NCBI GenBank assembly: GCA_964607765.1
Contig: CAZSNT010000146.1
Location: 1 to 25,251 of the forward strand
Length of the DNA: 25,251 nt
Source of the DNA: CAZSNT01 sp964607765
GTDB taxonomy: Bacteria > Verrucomicrobiota > Lentisphaeria > Oligosphaerales > JABHEG01
Direction: 5' to 3'
Shown: positions 8,202 through 15,904 of the stretch, in pieces
Layout of the letters: each line of letters opens with the position of its first letter
Position numbering within the stretch: position 1 is the first letter of the stretch
Notes under the pieces: model-generated
Database searches by the model: none
What the model saw: the letters and a program-made list of their open reading frames with translations, nothing else
Told to the model about the DNA's origin: nothing
Made by a program: the position numbers and the translations under genes

Positions 8202-8617
8202 CAGACGAGAACGCCACTCACAACGCGCAGGCTGAAGCTGCCCGCGGCGATGAAGCGCTCGCCGCGGCAAAGCACTTGTCAAACGGCGCGTTCCACAGCG
8301 ACGCTGTCTCCCGCGCCTACTACGCCGCCTTCCACTGGGCCCGGGCTCTGCTCATCAGCCGGGGGCTGGAACCCCGAACGCACCGGGGTGTGATACAGCT
8401 GCTGAGCTTGCACTTTGCCAAGAGTGGAGAATTGGCGCCCGAAACAGCGTCGCTCCTCGGCCAACTCGAGACACTACGCGAGCTCGGCGACGACGCGGCA
8501 GCCGCGAGCTTCTCCGCAGCTGAAGCGGAGGACGCCATCACCGTTGCCGGCCGTTTCGTGGACGCGTGCCGACCGCTGCTCCCTCCGCCCTGTCCCGACC
8601 CGCCCGGTGACGTGTGA
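8198..8617 (+). CDS. HEPN domain protein (UPF0332-like), probable toxin of the pair
   Basis: 139 residues starting at GTG, which overlaps the stop of the nucleotidyltransferase gene. It has the signature of the UPF0332/HEPN group: SRAYYAAFHWARALLIS at about residues 38-54 and PRTHRGVIQLLSLHF near 63-77, then a C-terminal helix rich in Ala and Glu. The R-AYYAAF-H stretch fits an R-x6-H pattern, but in this group the usual R-x4-6-H RNase motif lies in a later helix, where I see no histidine. RNase activity is therefore uncertain; partner binding by HEPN helices is likely. It is all-helical and cytoplasmic. Confidence 0.83.
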   Translation: MTDENATHNAQAEAARGDEALAAAKHLSNGAFHSDAVSRAYYAAFHWARALLISRGLEPRTHRGVIQLLSLHFAKSGELAPETASLLGQLETLRELGDDAAAASFSAAEAEDAITVAGRFVDACRPLLPPPCPDPPGDV

Positions 8618-8632
8618 TCGGACCGCCCTCGC

Positions 8633-8707
8633 ATTCGGCGCCCGGCATCCGGCATCCGTTGGCCGGCTCTGCCATCCGTTGGCTACATCCGGCACCCGGC
8701 ATCCGGC
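8633..8707. repeat. Heptanucleotide repeat block (xxCCGGC)
   Basis: Seven-base units follow each other in phase: ATTCGGC, GCCCGGC, ATCCGGC, ATCCGTT, GGCCGGC (8633-8667), then after an interruption ATCCGGC, ACCCGGC, ATCCGGC (8687-8707). The interruption contains a second copy of CATCCGTTGGC (8653-8663 and 8673-8683). It fills the space between the convergent ends of the HEPN gene and the MalG-like permease gene. No coding role is seen. Confidence 0.7.
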
Positions 8708-8708
8708 G

Positions 8709-10610
8709 TCACCTCATCGTCGGCACAACGATGCCGCGCATGATGACGCGTTGGGCGAAGATGAACACAATGAGGGTGGGGATCCCTGCAATGACCAGCG
8801 CCGCCATGTGCGTGTAGGGCGGCGCTATCTGCTGGAACTGGTACAGGAAGACCATCAGTGTCCACATCGACTCCTTCTGGCAGATCAGGAACGCCCACAT
8901 GAACGAGCCGTAGGCGGCAGCGAAACTGCGTAGCGCAATGACCGCGAGGATGGGCGTGGACAACGGCAACGTGATGCGAAAGAACATCTGCAGCTCGCTC
9001 GCCCCATCGATCATGCCGGCTTCGTACAGCTCCCTGGGCAGGCTGTCGAAGTAGCCTTTGAGCAGGAAGATCCCCATGCCGTGCACCAAGTGGGGGAGGA
9101 TCAGGGCCGCGTACGTGTTGAGCAGATGCAGTTTCTTCAGCAGCAGGAAGTTCGGGATCATGGTCACGGAATGCGGGAAGGACATAGTGGCCAACAGGAA
9201 CAGCAGGATTCGGTTGCTGTAGCTCAGGCGGAACCGACTCAGCGCGTAGGCGGCCATGGGCTGGACGGTCAGGTTTCCCAGAACCCACAGCGTGACCAGG
9301 ATGATGGTGTTCTTCAAGGCGTAACCGTTGACAATGATGTACTTGATTACGCGTTGGTAATTGCCCCAGAAGAACTGCCGACGGCAGCGGCGTCGATTCT
9401 GGCTGAAATGCAAGCCGTCCGCCTCTCTGTAAGGCGGGAGGGCCTCTGAGAACGATCGAAGCGAACTGCCGTAGGCCGTGTTGAGCATGTCGACCGTGCC
9501 ATACTTCGCGGCCAGAAACGCCCTGAAGCTGTCGAGCATGCAGTAGTACTGGACCCGCTCGGGCGGCAGCGTGTCCACGAACTTGGTCCACAGACGTGAC
9601 AGGAAGTCCGAGTCCGGGATCGTCTCAGTCCAGACAATCTCCTCGAAGTAGTCTCGGCTCTCCGACGCCTTCTCCGAACGCATCATGACTTCATTGAACA
9701 CGCGAGGGTCGGACCGGTACTCGGGAAGGGCGAGTATGAAAGCCCTGAACTCCGCCGTAAAATCGCCCGGAACGCGAACGTGCCGCAACGGGTAGCGTGA
9801 CCGCACGAAATCGAGCCAGAGCTCACGTGTTCGCGGTTCCGCGGGCGCGGCGGCCGTGAACTGCAGGTCGTACAAGCTCGCGAAGGACGTGCCCAAGTGA
9901 CTGTTGAGCGCGGCAACGGTCGTGAAACGGTCCTCCAGGTACGCCTGATAAACGCTGGTCACCGATAGGGCTCGCAGCTTGTCCGGCGCCAGCGTCGCTT
10001 TGAACTCCAGCCACATGCGTTTCTCCGCGCTCTGCAGCGGCGGCCAGTTGTGACCCAGCAGATTCTCTACGAAGTACTCCACGTCATTGAAGTACCTGTA
10101 GCTGCCCGGCGGATCCAACTCCAGATTGAAGTTCTGCACGTTGCCATAGCGCTCGGCGAGCCACTCCTGGTACTCGATCTGGGTCGGGCCAAGCCGGTAC
10201 TTGTCAGTGAAGAACACGTCGACCCGATCAAGCGGCAGCTGCTTCTTGAACACATGCCAATCCTCGACCCGGTTCCTGTTCGCAGCGGTGTCGACCCCCG
10301 CGTCCGCCGTGCCGTTGTAGAACCTGAAGTCGCCGACCGGCTCCAGGATACGGTAGCGCTGTTTGAACTCGGTGAACTCCCGGTCGTACTTGAGGCCGAG
10401 GTACTTCTGCCACAGCAGATCATCATCCCAGAGGTATCGGGGTAGCGTATGGTAACGCTCGTAATCGACCTCCGAGGATACGCTGCCAGCAAGCATGATC
10501 ATCAGCGGGTAGATCATGGTCAACGAGCCCAGGCTCAACAGCGAGTAGAGCGCCAGGTAGATCACCCGGGCTTTGGCTGTCCTGCGCTCAACTCGCGATA
10601 TCAGCGGCAT
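8709..10610 (-). CDS. MalG-type sugar ABC permease with a large inserted extracytoplasmic domain
   Basis: 633 residues; MalG-type permeases are usually 270-300. Residues 18-42 are the first membrane helix. Residues about 45-425 are a soluble insert placed outside the cytoplasm by standard topology. Residues 426-633 are the remaining permease core, with the cytoplasmic EAA loop ELYEAGMIDGAS...RITLP at 527-549 that docks on the ATPase. The insert contains a duplicated unit of 52 residues (198-249 and 339-390), each with a motif like KYGTVDMLNTAYGSS, and a weaker third copy near 145-175. GAGG just upstream overlaps the stop of the preceding gene; the gap is 8 bases, so it is co-translated with the fused binding protein/permease. 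No ATPase gene is present in the window; a shared MsmK/MalK-like subunit elsewhere is inferred. Confidence 0.88.
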   Translation of the reverse strand: MPLISRVERRTAKARVIYLALYSLLSLGSLTMIYPLMIMLAGSVSSEVDYERYHTLPRYLWDDDLLWQKYLGLKYDREFTEFKQRYRILEPVGDFRFYNGTADAGVDTAANRNRVEDWHVFKKQLPLDRVDVFFTDKYRLGPTQIEYQEWLAERYGNVQNFNLELDPPGSYRYFNDVEYFVENLLGHNWPPLQSAEKRMWLEFKATLAPDKLRALSVTSVYQAYLEDRFTTVAALNSHLGTSFASLYDLQFTAAAPAEPRTRELWLDFVRSRYPLRHVRVPGDFTAEFRAFILALPEYRSDPRVFNEVMMRSEKASESRDYFEEIVWTETIPDSDFLSRLWTKFVDTLPPERVQYYCMLDSFRAFLAAKYGTVDMLNTAYGSSLRSFSEALPPYREADGLHFSQNRRRCRRQFFWGNYQRVIKYIIVNGYALKNTIILVTLWVLGNLTVQPMAAYALSRFRLSYSNRILLFLLATMSFPHSVTMIPNFLLLKKLHLLNTYAALILPHLVHGMGIFLLKGYFDSLPRELYEAGMIDGASELQMFFRITLPLSTPILAVIALRSFAAAYGSFMWAFLICQKESMWTLMVFLYQFQQIAPPYTHMAALVIAGIPTLIVFIFAQRVIMRGIVVPTMR

Positions 10611-10618
10611 ATCCGACC

Positions 10619-13411
10619 TCAGTTCGCCTGAGCGGCTCTGAATTCGACCTTATTGAACATACGCAGCTGCATGACCGTGAAGCCCACCAGCATGCCGGCG
10701 AGTATCCAGGCCATGGCTGTGGAATACCCGAACCGCAGGTAAACGAATGCGTTATACCAGATCTCGATGCCGATAACACGCGTGGCGTTCATCGGCCCGC
10801 CGCCAGTCATCACGAAGATGTTCTGCATGGCCTGCCAGGCGCCAATGAAGGCACCAATGAAGTTGATCACGATCAGCGGCGCCAAAGCCGGTATGGTGAC
10901 CAGGCGGAGGCGGTGCCAGACGGAGCCGCCATCGATCGCAACGGCCTCGTAGAGGTCTTCCGGAACCACCTTCAGCGCGGCCAGGTAGATGATACTGCCG
11001 GGGCCGGCGTGCGCCCAGATCCCGGGTATGATGATGCACAGCATCGCCATGCCCGGATCCTGCAGAAAACGTAACGGGGTATCCGGGTCAACGAGGCCGA
11101 CCTTGATGAACAACTGGTTGATCAATCCGAACTCCGTCGGCTCGTAGAGCAGCTGCCACAGCAACAATGTGACCAGCGGCGACATGATGGCGGGCAGGTA
11201 GAACACGATCCGGAAAAACAGCGATCCCCAAGGCGCTTCGTCAAGCAGCAGCGCCAACACGATGGGAACGGCAAACCCCAGCCCGAGGACGAGTGTCACG
11301 TAGTAGAATGTGTTCCAGAGCACGGTGTAGAAATCGTGGTGCTGCAGGATGTCGATGAAGTTGTCGATGCCCACGAAGGTACTGCCGAACCCTTCAAGCA
11401 GCTTGTAGTCGAACAGCGCCATGCCCGCGCCCTGCGCCAGCGGGATGTAGCGCCACAACACCACGCTGGCCAGCGCGGGGAGCAGGAAAAGCCAGGCCGC
11501 CACGGTACGGCGGATGACAAACCCCGGCGCCTTCATTCCCACGGCCTGCGACATGGGGCCGCCGGCTTCCTGACGTGCCTTCGATCGACCAACAGCCACC
11601 ACCGCCCACACGAACAGGGAAAGCACAACAGCAAACACGGCCCACGCCCACCCCCGAATACGCGCGTAGTAGGCCTCGTCTCTGACCTTCAACGCGCTCT
11701 TGTTCGCGTGGTTCTGGCTGGCCTCCAGCAACGCGCGCGTGTCGTAAGCATAGCCGTCAGGCTGATAGGCAACGGGATCCAGGTGTTCCGGCATGATGGA
11801 ACCCCAGCACGGCATCCACCCCGCATTCCACGGCATGGAGCGTGCATTGCTCTCCATGTGCTCGAACAGACTCACGATCCCCGGATCGATCTGCCGGTAG
11901 AACTCCTCGTAACCGAACTTGCGCAGCAGGCCGGGACGCACCAGGTGATGCATGCCGTTCTCCACGTAGATGCGCGTCTTCTCCTTCCACGCCGCATCCC
12001 CGCACGCGTACTTGATGAACTCCCACGCGTTCCACTTCGCTTCCTCGGAAGCCTGGGAGTTGATCCCCCACATGCCGGCCGACATGTGCGTGTAAGGCGT
12101 AGCGCCCTCCGGACAGGGAAGAGCGGCCAGGTTGGTGAGGTCGAAATTCACCCCCTCCCGCTCCATGTTCACCAGCATCTCCTCGTGCGTGGGAATGATG
12201 AACATCGCAATCTCGCCGCGTGCGAACATGCGGAACAACTCGTTCATTCGCGTGCCCATCGGCGCGACGTAGACACACCCGATGCTGACCCGGTCACGCG
12301 TCTCCGGGTCACTCAGGTCGAGCGTTTCACCGTCGTCGGTCGTGACCGTACCGTGCGCCGTGAAAAACTCGTCGTAGGTGAAGAACGTCTCCGTCTCGTT
12401 GCCGTCCGCATCCGTCCGACGCAGCCACGGTGTCCAGCGCAGTTTCTTCATGTAGTCCAGAGTCTCGACCCCGGCCTCCGACGCCCACGTCACGCGCCAC
12501 TGAGTCGCCACATCCTGAAGATCGCCGCCGCACTCCGGGCACACATCGAACCGATCCTCCTTCACCACGGACACCGTGCCGTCGTGATGCGGACACTGCT
12601 TGAACTGCCGGACCATATCGCCGCCTGCCTGCCAGACGAACTGCATGAAGAAGTGCGGACTGTCGTAGTACAGCCCGATCTGGCCGCGGCGCGCCTTCGC
12701 GCCCTCGATGGCGCGTTCCGGCCGGGTCAGCCTGACCGCGTACCGGAACAGCTCATCCCACGTAGTCGGAGGGCGGTTGGGATCCAAGCCGCACTGAACG
12801 AACAGGTCTTTGCGATACAACAGCGCCTTGATCGCATAGCCTCGAACCAACCCGAACCGCTCGTAGCGGTCGCTCTCCGGGCAGAACCGTGTGATCACGG
12901 GCCGCAGCTTCGTCGGGATGTGGATGCGCTCCTCGAACTCGGGGTCGCGGGCCACCTCGTGCTCGATGAAACGTTCGAGCGGCTCGAGAAAGCCCTGGTC
13001 CATCAGCGTCTGAGACTGCAGGATATTGTACCAGATCACGTCCGGCGCCGTCCCACCCGCCAGCGACATCAGAATGCTGCCGGAAGCGGCCGAGTCAGGG
13101 ATCCGGAGTCGCGTGGAACGGCCCGGCATCAACTCCGGGTGCGCGCGGAAGAAGCTCTCGTTCAGGTGCTGATTGACCTTATCGATGATGGTCACTGCCC
13201 GACGGTCGCCCGCCGTGCCGCCCCACAGCTTGAGAACCTGCTTGCCTTCACGCTCGGCCACCGTCTCAGGATCTTCGATCTGGCCGCCGCTGAAGAACAG
13301 GACCCAGCCGCACGAGAACAGCGCCAATAGCGCGGCACCGCCGTAGACCACCCGCAGCAGATCACGCCTGCGTTCGCGGATGAAGTGTGTTTCGCTGTCC
13401 AGATACGCCAT
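10619..13411 (-). CDS. Sugar-binding protein fused to MalF-type ABC permease
   Basis: 930 residues. Residues 21-40 are a membrane anchor. Residues 57-580 are a family-1 extracellular solute-binding domain (KLWGGTAGDRRA, AGGTAPDVIWYN, KALLYRKDLF, PPTTWDEL, GEIAMFIIPTHEE, AGMWGINSQASEEAK, AWEFIKYA). Residues 587-608 cross the membrane back, and 637-930 are a MalF/UgpA-type permease with the EAA loop EDLYEAVAIDGGS...IPAL at 818-842. Binding proteins and permeases are normally separate polypeptides; here one chain holds both. The binding domain carries CPHH (273-276) and CPEC (291-294), a zinc-knuckle-like pair. Only a distant GAGG precedes the start at 13411. The gene is first in an operon with the second permease. 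Substrate is probably an oligosaccharide. Confidence 0.9.
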   Translation of the reverse strand: MAYLDSETHFIRERRRDLLRVVYGGAALLALFSCGWVLFFSGGQIEDPETVAEREGKQVLKLWGGTAGDRRAVTIIDKVNQHLNESFFRAHPELMPGRSTRLRIPDSAASGSILMSLAGGTAPDVIWYNILQSQTLMDQGFLEPLERFIEHEVARDPEFEERIHIPTKLRPVITRFCPESDRYERFGLVRGYAIKALLYRKDLFVQCGLDPNRPPTTWDELFRYAVRLTRPERAIEGAKARRGQIGLYYDSPHFFMQFVWQAGGDMVRQFKQCPHHDGTVSVVKEDRFDVCPECGGDLQDVATQWRVTWASEAGVETLDYMKKLRWTPWLRRTDADGNETETFFTYDEFFTAHGTVTTDDGETLDLSDPETRDRVSIGCVYVAPMGTRMNELFRMFARGEIAMFIIPTHEEMLVNMEREGVNFDLTNLAALPCPEGATPYTHMSAGMWGINSQASEEAKWNAWEFIKYACGDAAWKEKTRIYVENGMHHLVRPGLLRKFGYEEFYRQIDPGIVSLFEHMESNARSMPWNAGWMPCWGSIMPEHLDPVAYQPDGYAYDTRALLEASQNHANKSALKVRDEAYYARIRGWAWAVFAVVLSLFVWAVVAVGRSKARQEAGGPMSQAVGMKAPGFVIRRTVAAWLFLLPALASVVLWRYIPLAQGAGMALFDYKLLEGFGSTFVGIDNFIDILQHHDFYTVLWNTFYYVTLVLGLGFAVPIVLALLLDEAPWGSLFFRIVFYLPAIMSPLVTLLLWQLLYEPTEFGLINQLFIKVGLVDPDTPLRFLQDPGMAMLCIIIPGIWAHAGPGSIIYLAALKVVPEDLYEAVAIDGGSVWHRLRLVTIPALAPLIVINFIGAFIGAWQAMQNIFVMTGGGPMNATRVIGIEIWYNAFVYLRFGYSTAMAWILAGMLVGFTVMQLRMFNKVEFRAAQAN

Positions 13412-13619
13412 GTCGTCGGACCGCTGCCTCGTTGCTGCCGTGGCCGCCCCCCTGCCTCGGCCGGATCACGCGTCCTTACCCTTGCCCGCAAAGACACGGT
13501 TTTCAACCCGCCGGCGCGACTTGGCAACTCTGCCATTCGGCACTAGCTTAACAGCGTGCACATGCACCGTATGCCCTGCAATTGCCGAGGGCGTAAGCCC
13601 CCACAGACCGAGGCAGATG

Positions 13620-14459
13620 ATGGACACAGTGCGGATCGCCAAACGACCGTCTGCGGAAGTGACGCCCATCCCGCAGACAGAGCCCAGCAGGCTGTTCACT
13701 ATCACCAAACAGCTCGCCAGAGGCAGGAACGTGCTGCACATCACCGCCAACACACGCACCAGGAACGCGCTGCGAGACGCCATAAAGGGAACGCGGTACG
13801 AGATCGTCGGCGAGATGGCGCCCTCAAGAGACGTGCTCGAAGTCATCGAGAAGTACCGCCCCGACGTCGCCATCCTATCCCTCGCATCCGCCGCCGTGCA
13901 GGACGACCGCGACGTCCCGCCGCTCGACCTTCTGTCTGCGCTGCTGGGCTCCCGACACGTGCCGCCCGTGCTCGTGACCGACACCTCGTCAGGGCGAACA
14001 GCCTGGGCAAAGGCACGGGAGATTGGGGCTGTTGGCCTCATCGAGCCGGGCGCATCACGCACGGAGATCCTCGAGTCGCTCCAGCGCGCGGTCGAGTTCG
14101 TCCCGGGCATCGATCCGTTGCGCCGCCGCCACGTACGAATCAGGGCGAGACTGATGGGATGGTTCAAGAAGCCCGGAAGCAGCCTCTTCAGCAAGATGGA
14201 ACCCGCAACGGTCGAGAACATCAGCGTGGCCGGTGTCGGGATCAACGCGCTGGAACACATGCCGCGAGGCTCCGTGCTCAAGCTGCGCCTCGGGTTGCCG
14301 GACGTGAAGAAGCCGATCAAGACCAGCGCAGAAGTCGTCTGGTCACGCCCGACATCCGACCGCAGACGATGCCAGCTGGGGCTCAAATTCCTGAGCATGG
14401 ACGGGGCTGACAGGGACCGCTTGGAAGCCTACGTCGAGAGACGACTCTCCGAAGATTGA
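13620..14459 (+). CDS. Degenerate receiver + PilZ domain protein
   Basis: 279 residues from the ATG at 13620, chosen because GAGG (13610-13613) lies 6 bases upstream; ATG at 13617 is also possible. Residues 36-160 have a response-regulator receiver fold (NVLHITANTRTRNAL, RPDVAILSLAS, PVLVTDTS, GAVGLIEPG), but the phospho-acceptor Asp is Ser87, the acidic pair at the first strand is missing, and the Lys before the cis-Pro is Glu142. It is thus a pseudo-receiver. Residues 167-275 are a PilZ domain with the c-di-GMP-binding RxxxR (R169-R173) and N-x-S-x-x-G (N200, S202, G205) motifs intact. It is probably cytoplasmic, linking c-di-GMP level to surface behaviour or transport. It is divergent from the ABC importer, separated by 208 bases. 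Confidence 0.85.
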   Translation: MDTVRIAKRPSAEVTPIPQTEPSRLFTITKQLARGRNVLHITANTRTRNALRDAIKGTRYEIVGEMAPSRDVLEVIEKYRPDVAILSLASAAVQDDRDVPPLDLLSALLGSRHVPPVLVTDTSSGRTAWAKAREIGAVGLIEPGASRTEILESLQRAVEFVPGIDPLRRRHVRIRARLMGWFKKPGSSLFSKMEPATVENISVAGVGINALEHMPRGSVLKLRLGLPDVKKPIKTSAEVVWSRPTSDRRRCQLGLKFLSMDGADRDRLEAYVERRLSED

Positions 14460-14471
14460 CCTTGCGTCAAC

Positions 14472-15632
14472 CTAGCAAGACGCCGCGTACTCCTGCCCCA
14501 GCTTCCGGATCAGCTCGGCCACCGAGATGATTTCGTCGGTGCGGTACGCATTGGCGCCGGCAAACGCAAAGCCGCTCTTCAGGCGTCCGCGCTTCGCGTT
14601 GAGCAAGGCAAGAGCGATGCAGTAGGGACTGTTGTCACCGTCGCAGGTCGAAATGCAGCGGAATGGGCAGTTCACCGGCTTGCGCTCGCCCTGCATGATC
14701 GCGTCAGTGAACTCGTTCCTGACCGCGCGCCCCGGCAGACCGACCGGGCTCTTGATCAGAACAAGATCCTCTTCGGTACAGTCGAGGTAAGCGCGCTTGA
14801 ATGCATCGTCCACATCGCACTCATCCGTGGTGACAAAACGTGTGCCCATCTGCACGGCGGACGCACCGAGCCTGCGGAACTTCACAATGTCCGCCCCGGT
14901 GTAGATGCCGCCGGCCGCGATGACCGGAATCTTCACGCCGTGTGCCGACTCGAACTCGGCAGCAGCCGACACCACTTCGGGCACAAGCTTCTCCAACGCA
15001 TAGTCGGGATCGGAGATCTGTTCCATCCTGAACCCCAGATGCCCGCCGGCCAGTGGCCCCTCAACAACCAATCCATCCGGCAACCTACCGTAGCGACTGT
15101 GCCACTTGCGGCAGATCAGCACGGCGGCCCGGGCGGAGGAGACGATCGGCACGAGCTTCACGCGGGCGCCCTCTGGAACAAGCGCGGGAAGCGTCAACGG
15201 AAGGCCGGCCCCGGAAAAGACCACGTCGATCCCTTCCTCAACCGCCACACGTACATAACGACCGTAGTCGGTGAGAGCCACCATCACGTTGATGCCCAAG
15301 ACGCCTCGCGTCTGCTCGCGGCTCTGCCGGATCTCGGAACGCAGGGCCCGGAGGTTCGCAGACAGGAAATTCGTGGCCAGATCCCCCTCCAGCATTCCAA
15401 TACCCACGGCCGAGAGAACGCCGAGACCGCCGGCATCTGCAACCGCTGACGCCAGTCCGGCCAGGGACACGCCAACCCCCATGCCCCCTTGGACAATGGG
15501 CACGGGAACGGTCAAGTCACCAAACTGCAACGGCTCGCCCCAGACAGCGCTGGAGGACAGGCTGTCGTCGCGACTATGAGCAACGTGATGCTGCGAATTG
15601 GGCCTGCGGGAGGCTTTCGAGTCGGAAGGCAT
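14472..15632 (-). CDS. Nitronate monooxygenase-like flavoprotein (NMO/FabK superfamily)
   Basis: 386 residues from the ATG at 15632. The frame stays open further upstream, but conserved sequence begins only near LQFGDLTVPVPIVQGGMG (residue 35 on). This is an FMN-dependent TIM barrel: GGMGVGVS near 50, GINVMVALTDY near 113, VVEGPLAGGHLGF with the catalytic-type His198, and the phosphate-binding VIAAGGIYTG and AVQMGTRF segments. The C-terminal part has four cysteines, C322, C326, C330 and C338 (CPFRCISTC...PYC), as in a subgroup known from anaerobes, which may bind metal or FeS. Nitronate or 2-nitropropane oxidation, or an enoyl-ACP reductase-type role, are alternatives. The ribosome site is weak. 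Its end is 12 bases from the convergent PilZ gene. Confidence 0.85.
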   Translation of the reverse strand: MPSDSKASRRPNSQHHVAHSRDDSLSSSAVWGEPLQFGDLTVPVPIVQGGMGVGVSLAGLASAVADAGGLGVLSAVGIGMLEGDLATNFLSANLRALRSEIRQSREQTRGVLGINVMVALTDYGRYVRVAVEEGIDVVFSGAGLPLTLPALVPEGARVKLVPIVSSARAAVLICRKWHSRYGRLPDGLVVEGPLAGGHLGFRMEQISDPDYALEKLVPEVVSAAAEFESAHGVKIPVIAAGGIYTGADIVKFRRLGASAVQMGTRFVTTDECDVDDAFKRAYLDCTEEDLVLIKSPVGLPGRAVRNEFTDAIMQGERKPVNCPFRCISTCDGDNSPYCIALALLNAKRGRLKSGFAFAGANAYRTDEIISVAELIRKLGQEYAASC

Positions 15633-15840
15633 GGGCTTCGTCCGCCACTTCCATAATGCGCTCGTCCAGCCTGGTGTGAGCAAAAGCCAAACCAGAGATG
15701 CCGACGCCGCAAAGGAAGGGATATTCCAGATTAAGCAGGAAACTGTTGTTAATAATGATCGTGTACAATACCCCATGTGCCGCCATCGGGCAAGTCCAGG
15801 CGGCAACTTCGCCCCCCAGACGTTACATTTGTGGCCAGCG

Positions 15841-15882
15841 CCCAATCCCCAATGCCCTACAACCAACGACCAACGACCAACA
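15841..15882. repeat. Heptanucleotide repeat block (CCCAATC / ACCAACG)
   Basis: Six seven-base units run in one phase: CCCAATC, CCCAATG, CCCTACA, ACCAACG, ACCAACG, ACCAACA. The sequence differs from the heptamers at 8633-8707 and 18724-18744, but the unit length and intergenic position are the same. It lies 22 bases upstream of the decayed dehydrogenase start. Confidence 0.7.
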
Positions 15883-15904
15883 ACACTGCCGGGAGAAACG
15901 CCCC

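Noticed and set aside
8633..8707. Repeat block as a CRISPR array
   Set aside because: Units are seven bases long with no spacers, and no cas gene is in the window.
11336..13330. Plus-strand open frame of 664 codons opposite the fused ABC gene
   Set aside because: Low-complexity Arg/His-rich translation with no domain; it mirrors the codon pattern of the real minus-strand gene in GC-rich DNA.
13466..14398. Minus-strand open frame of 310 codons opposite the PilZ gene
   Set aside because: Ser/Arg-rich translation without motifs; the plus-strand frame has PilZ and receiver-like sequence.
14461..14479. CTTGC/GCAAG dyad as a bidirectional terminator between convergent genes
   Set aside because: Only five base pairs with a nine-base loop and no T tract.
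15633..15866. Upstream extension of the nitronate monooxygenase-like gene to 15866
   Set aside because: The extra 78 residues show no family similarity and cross the AT-rich probable promoter area.
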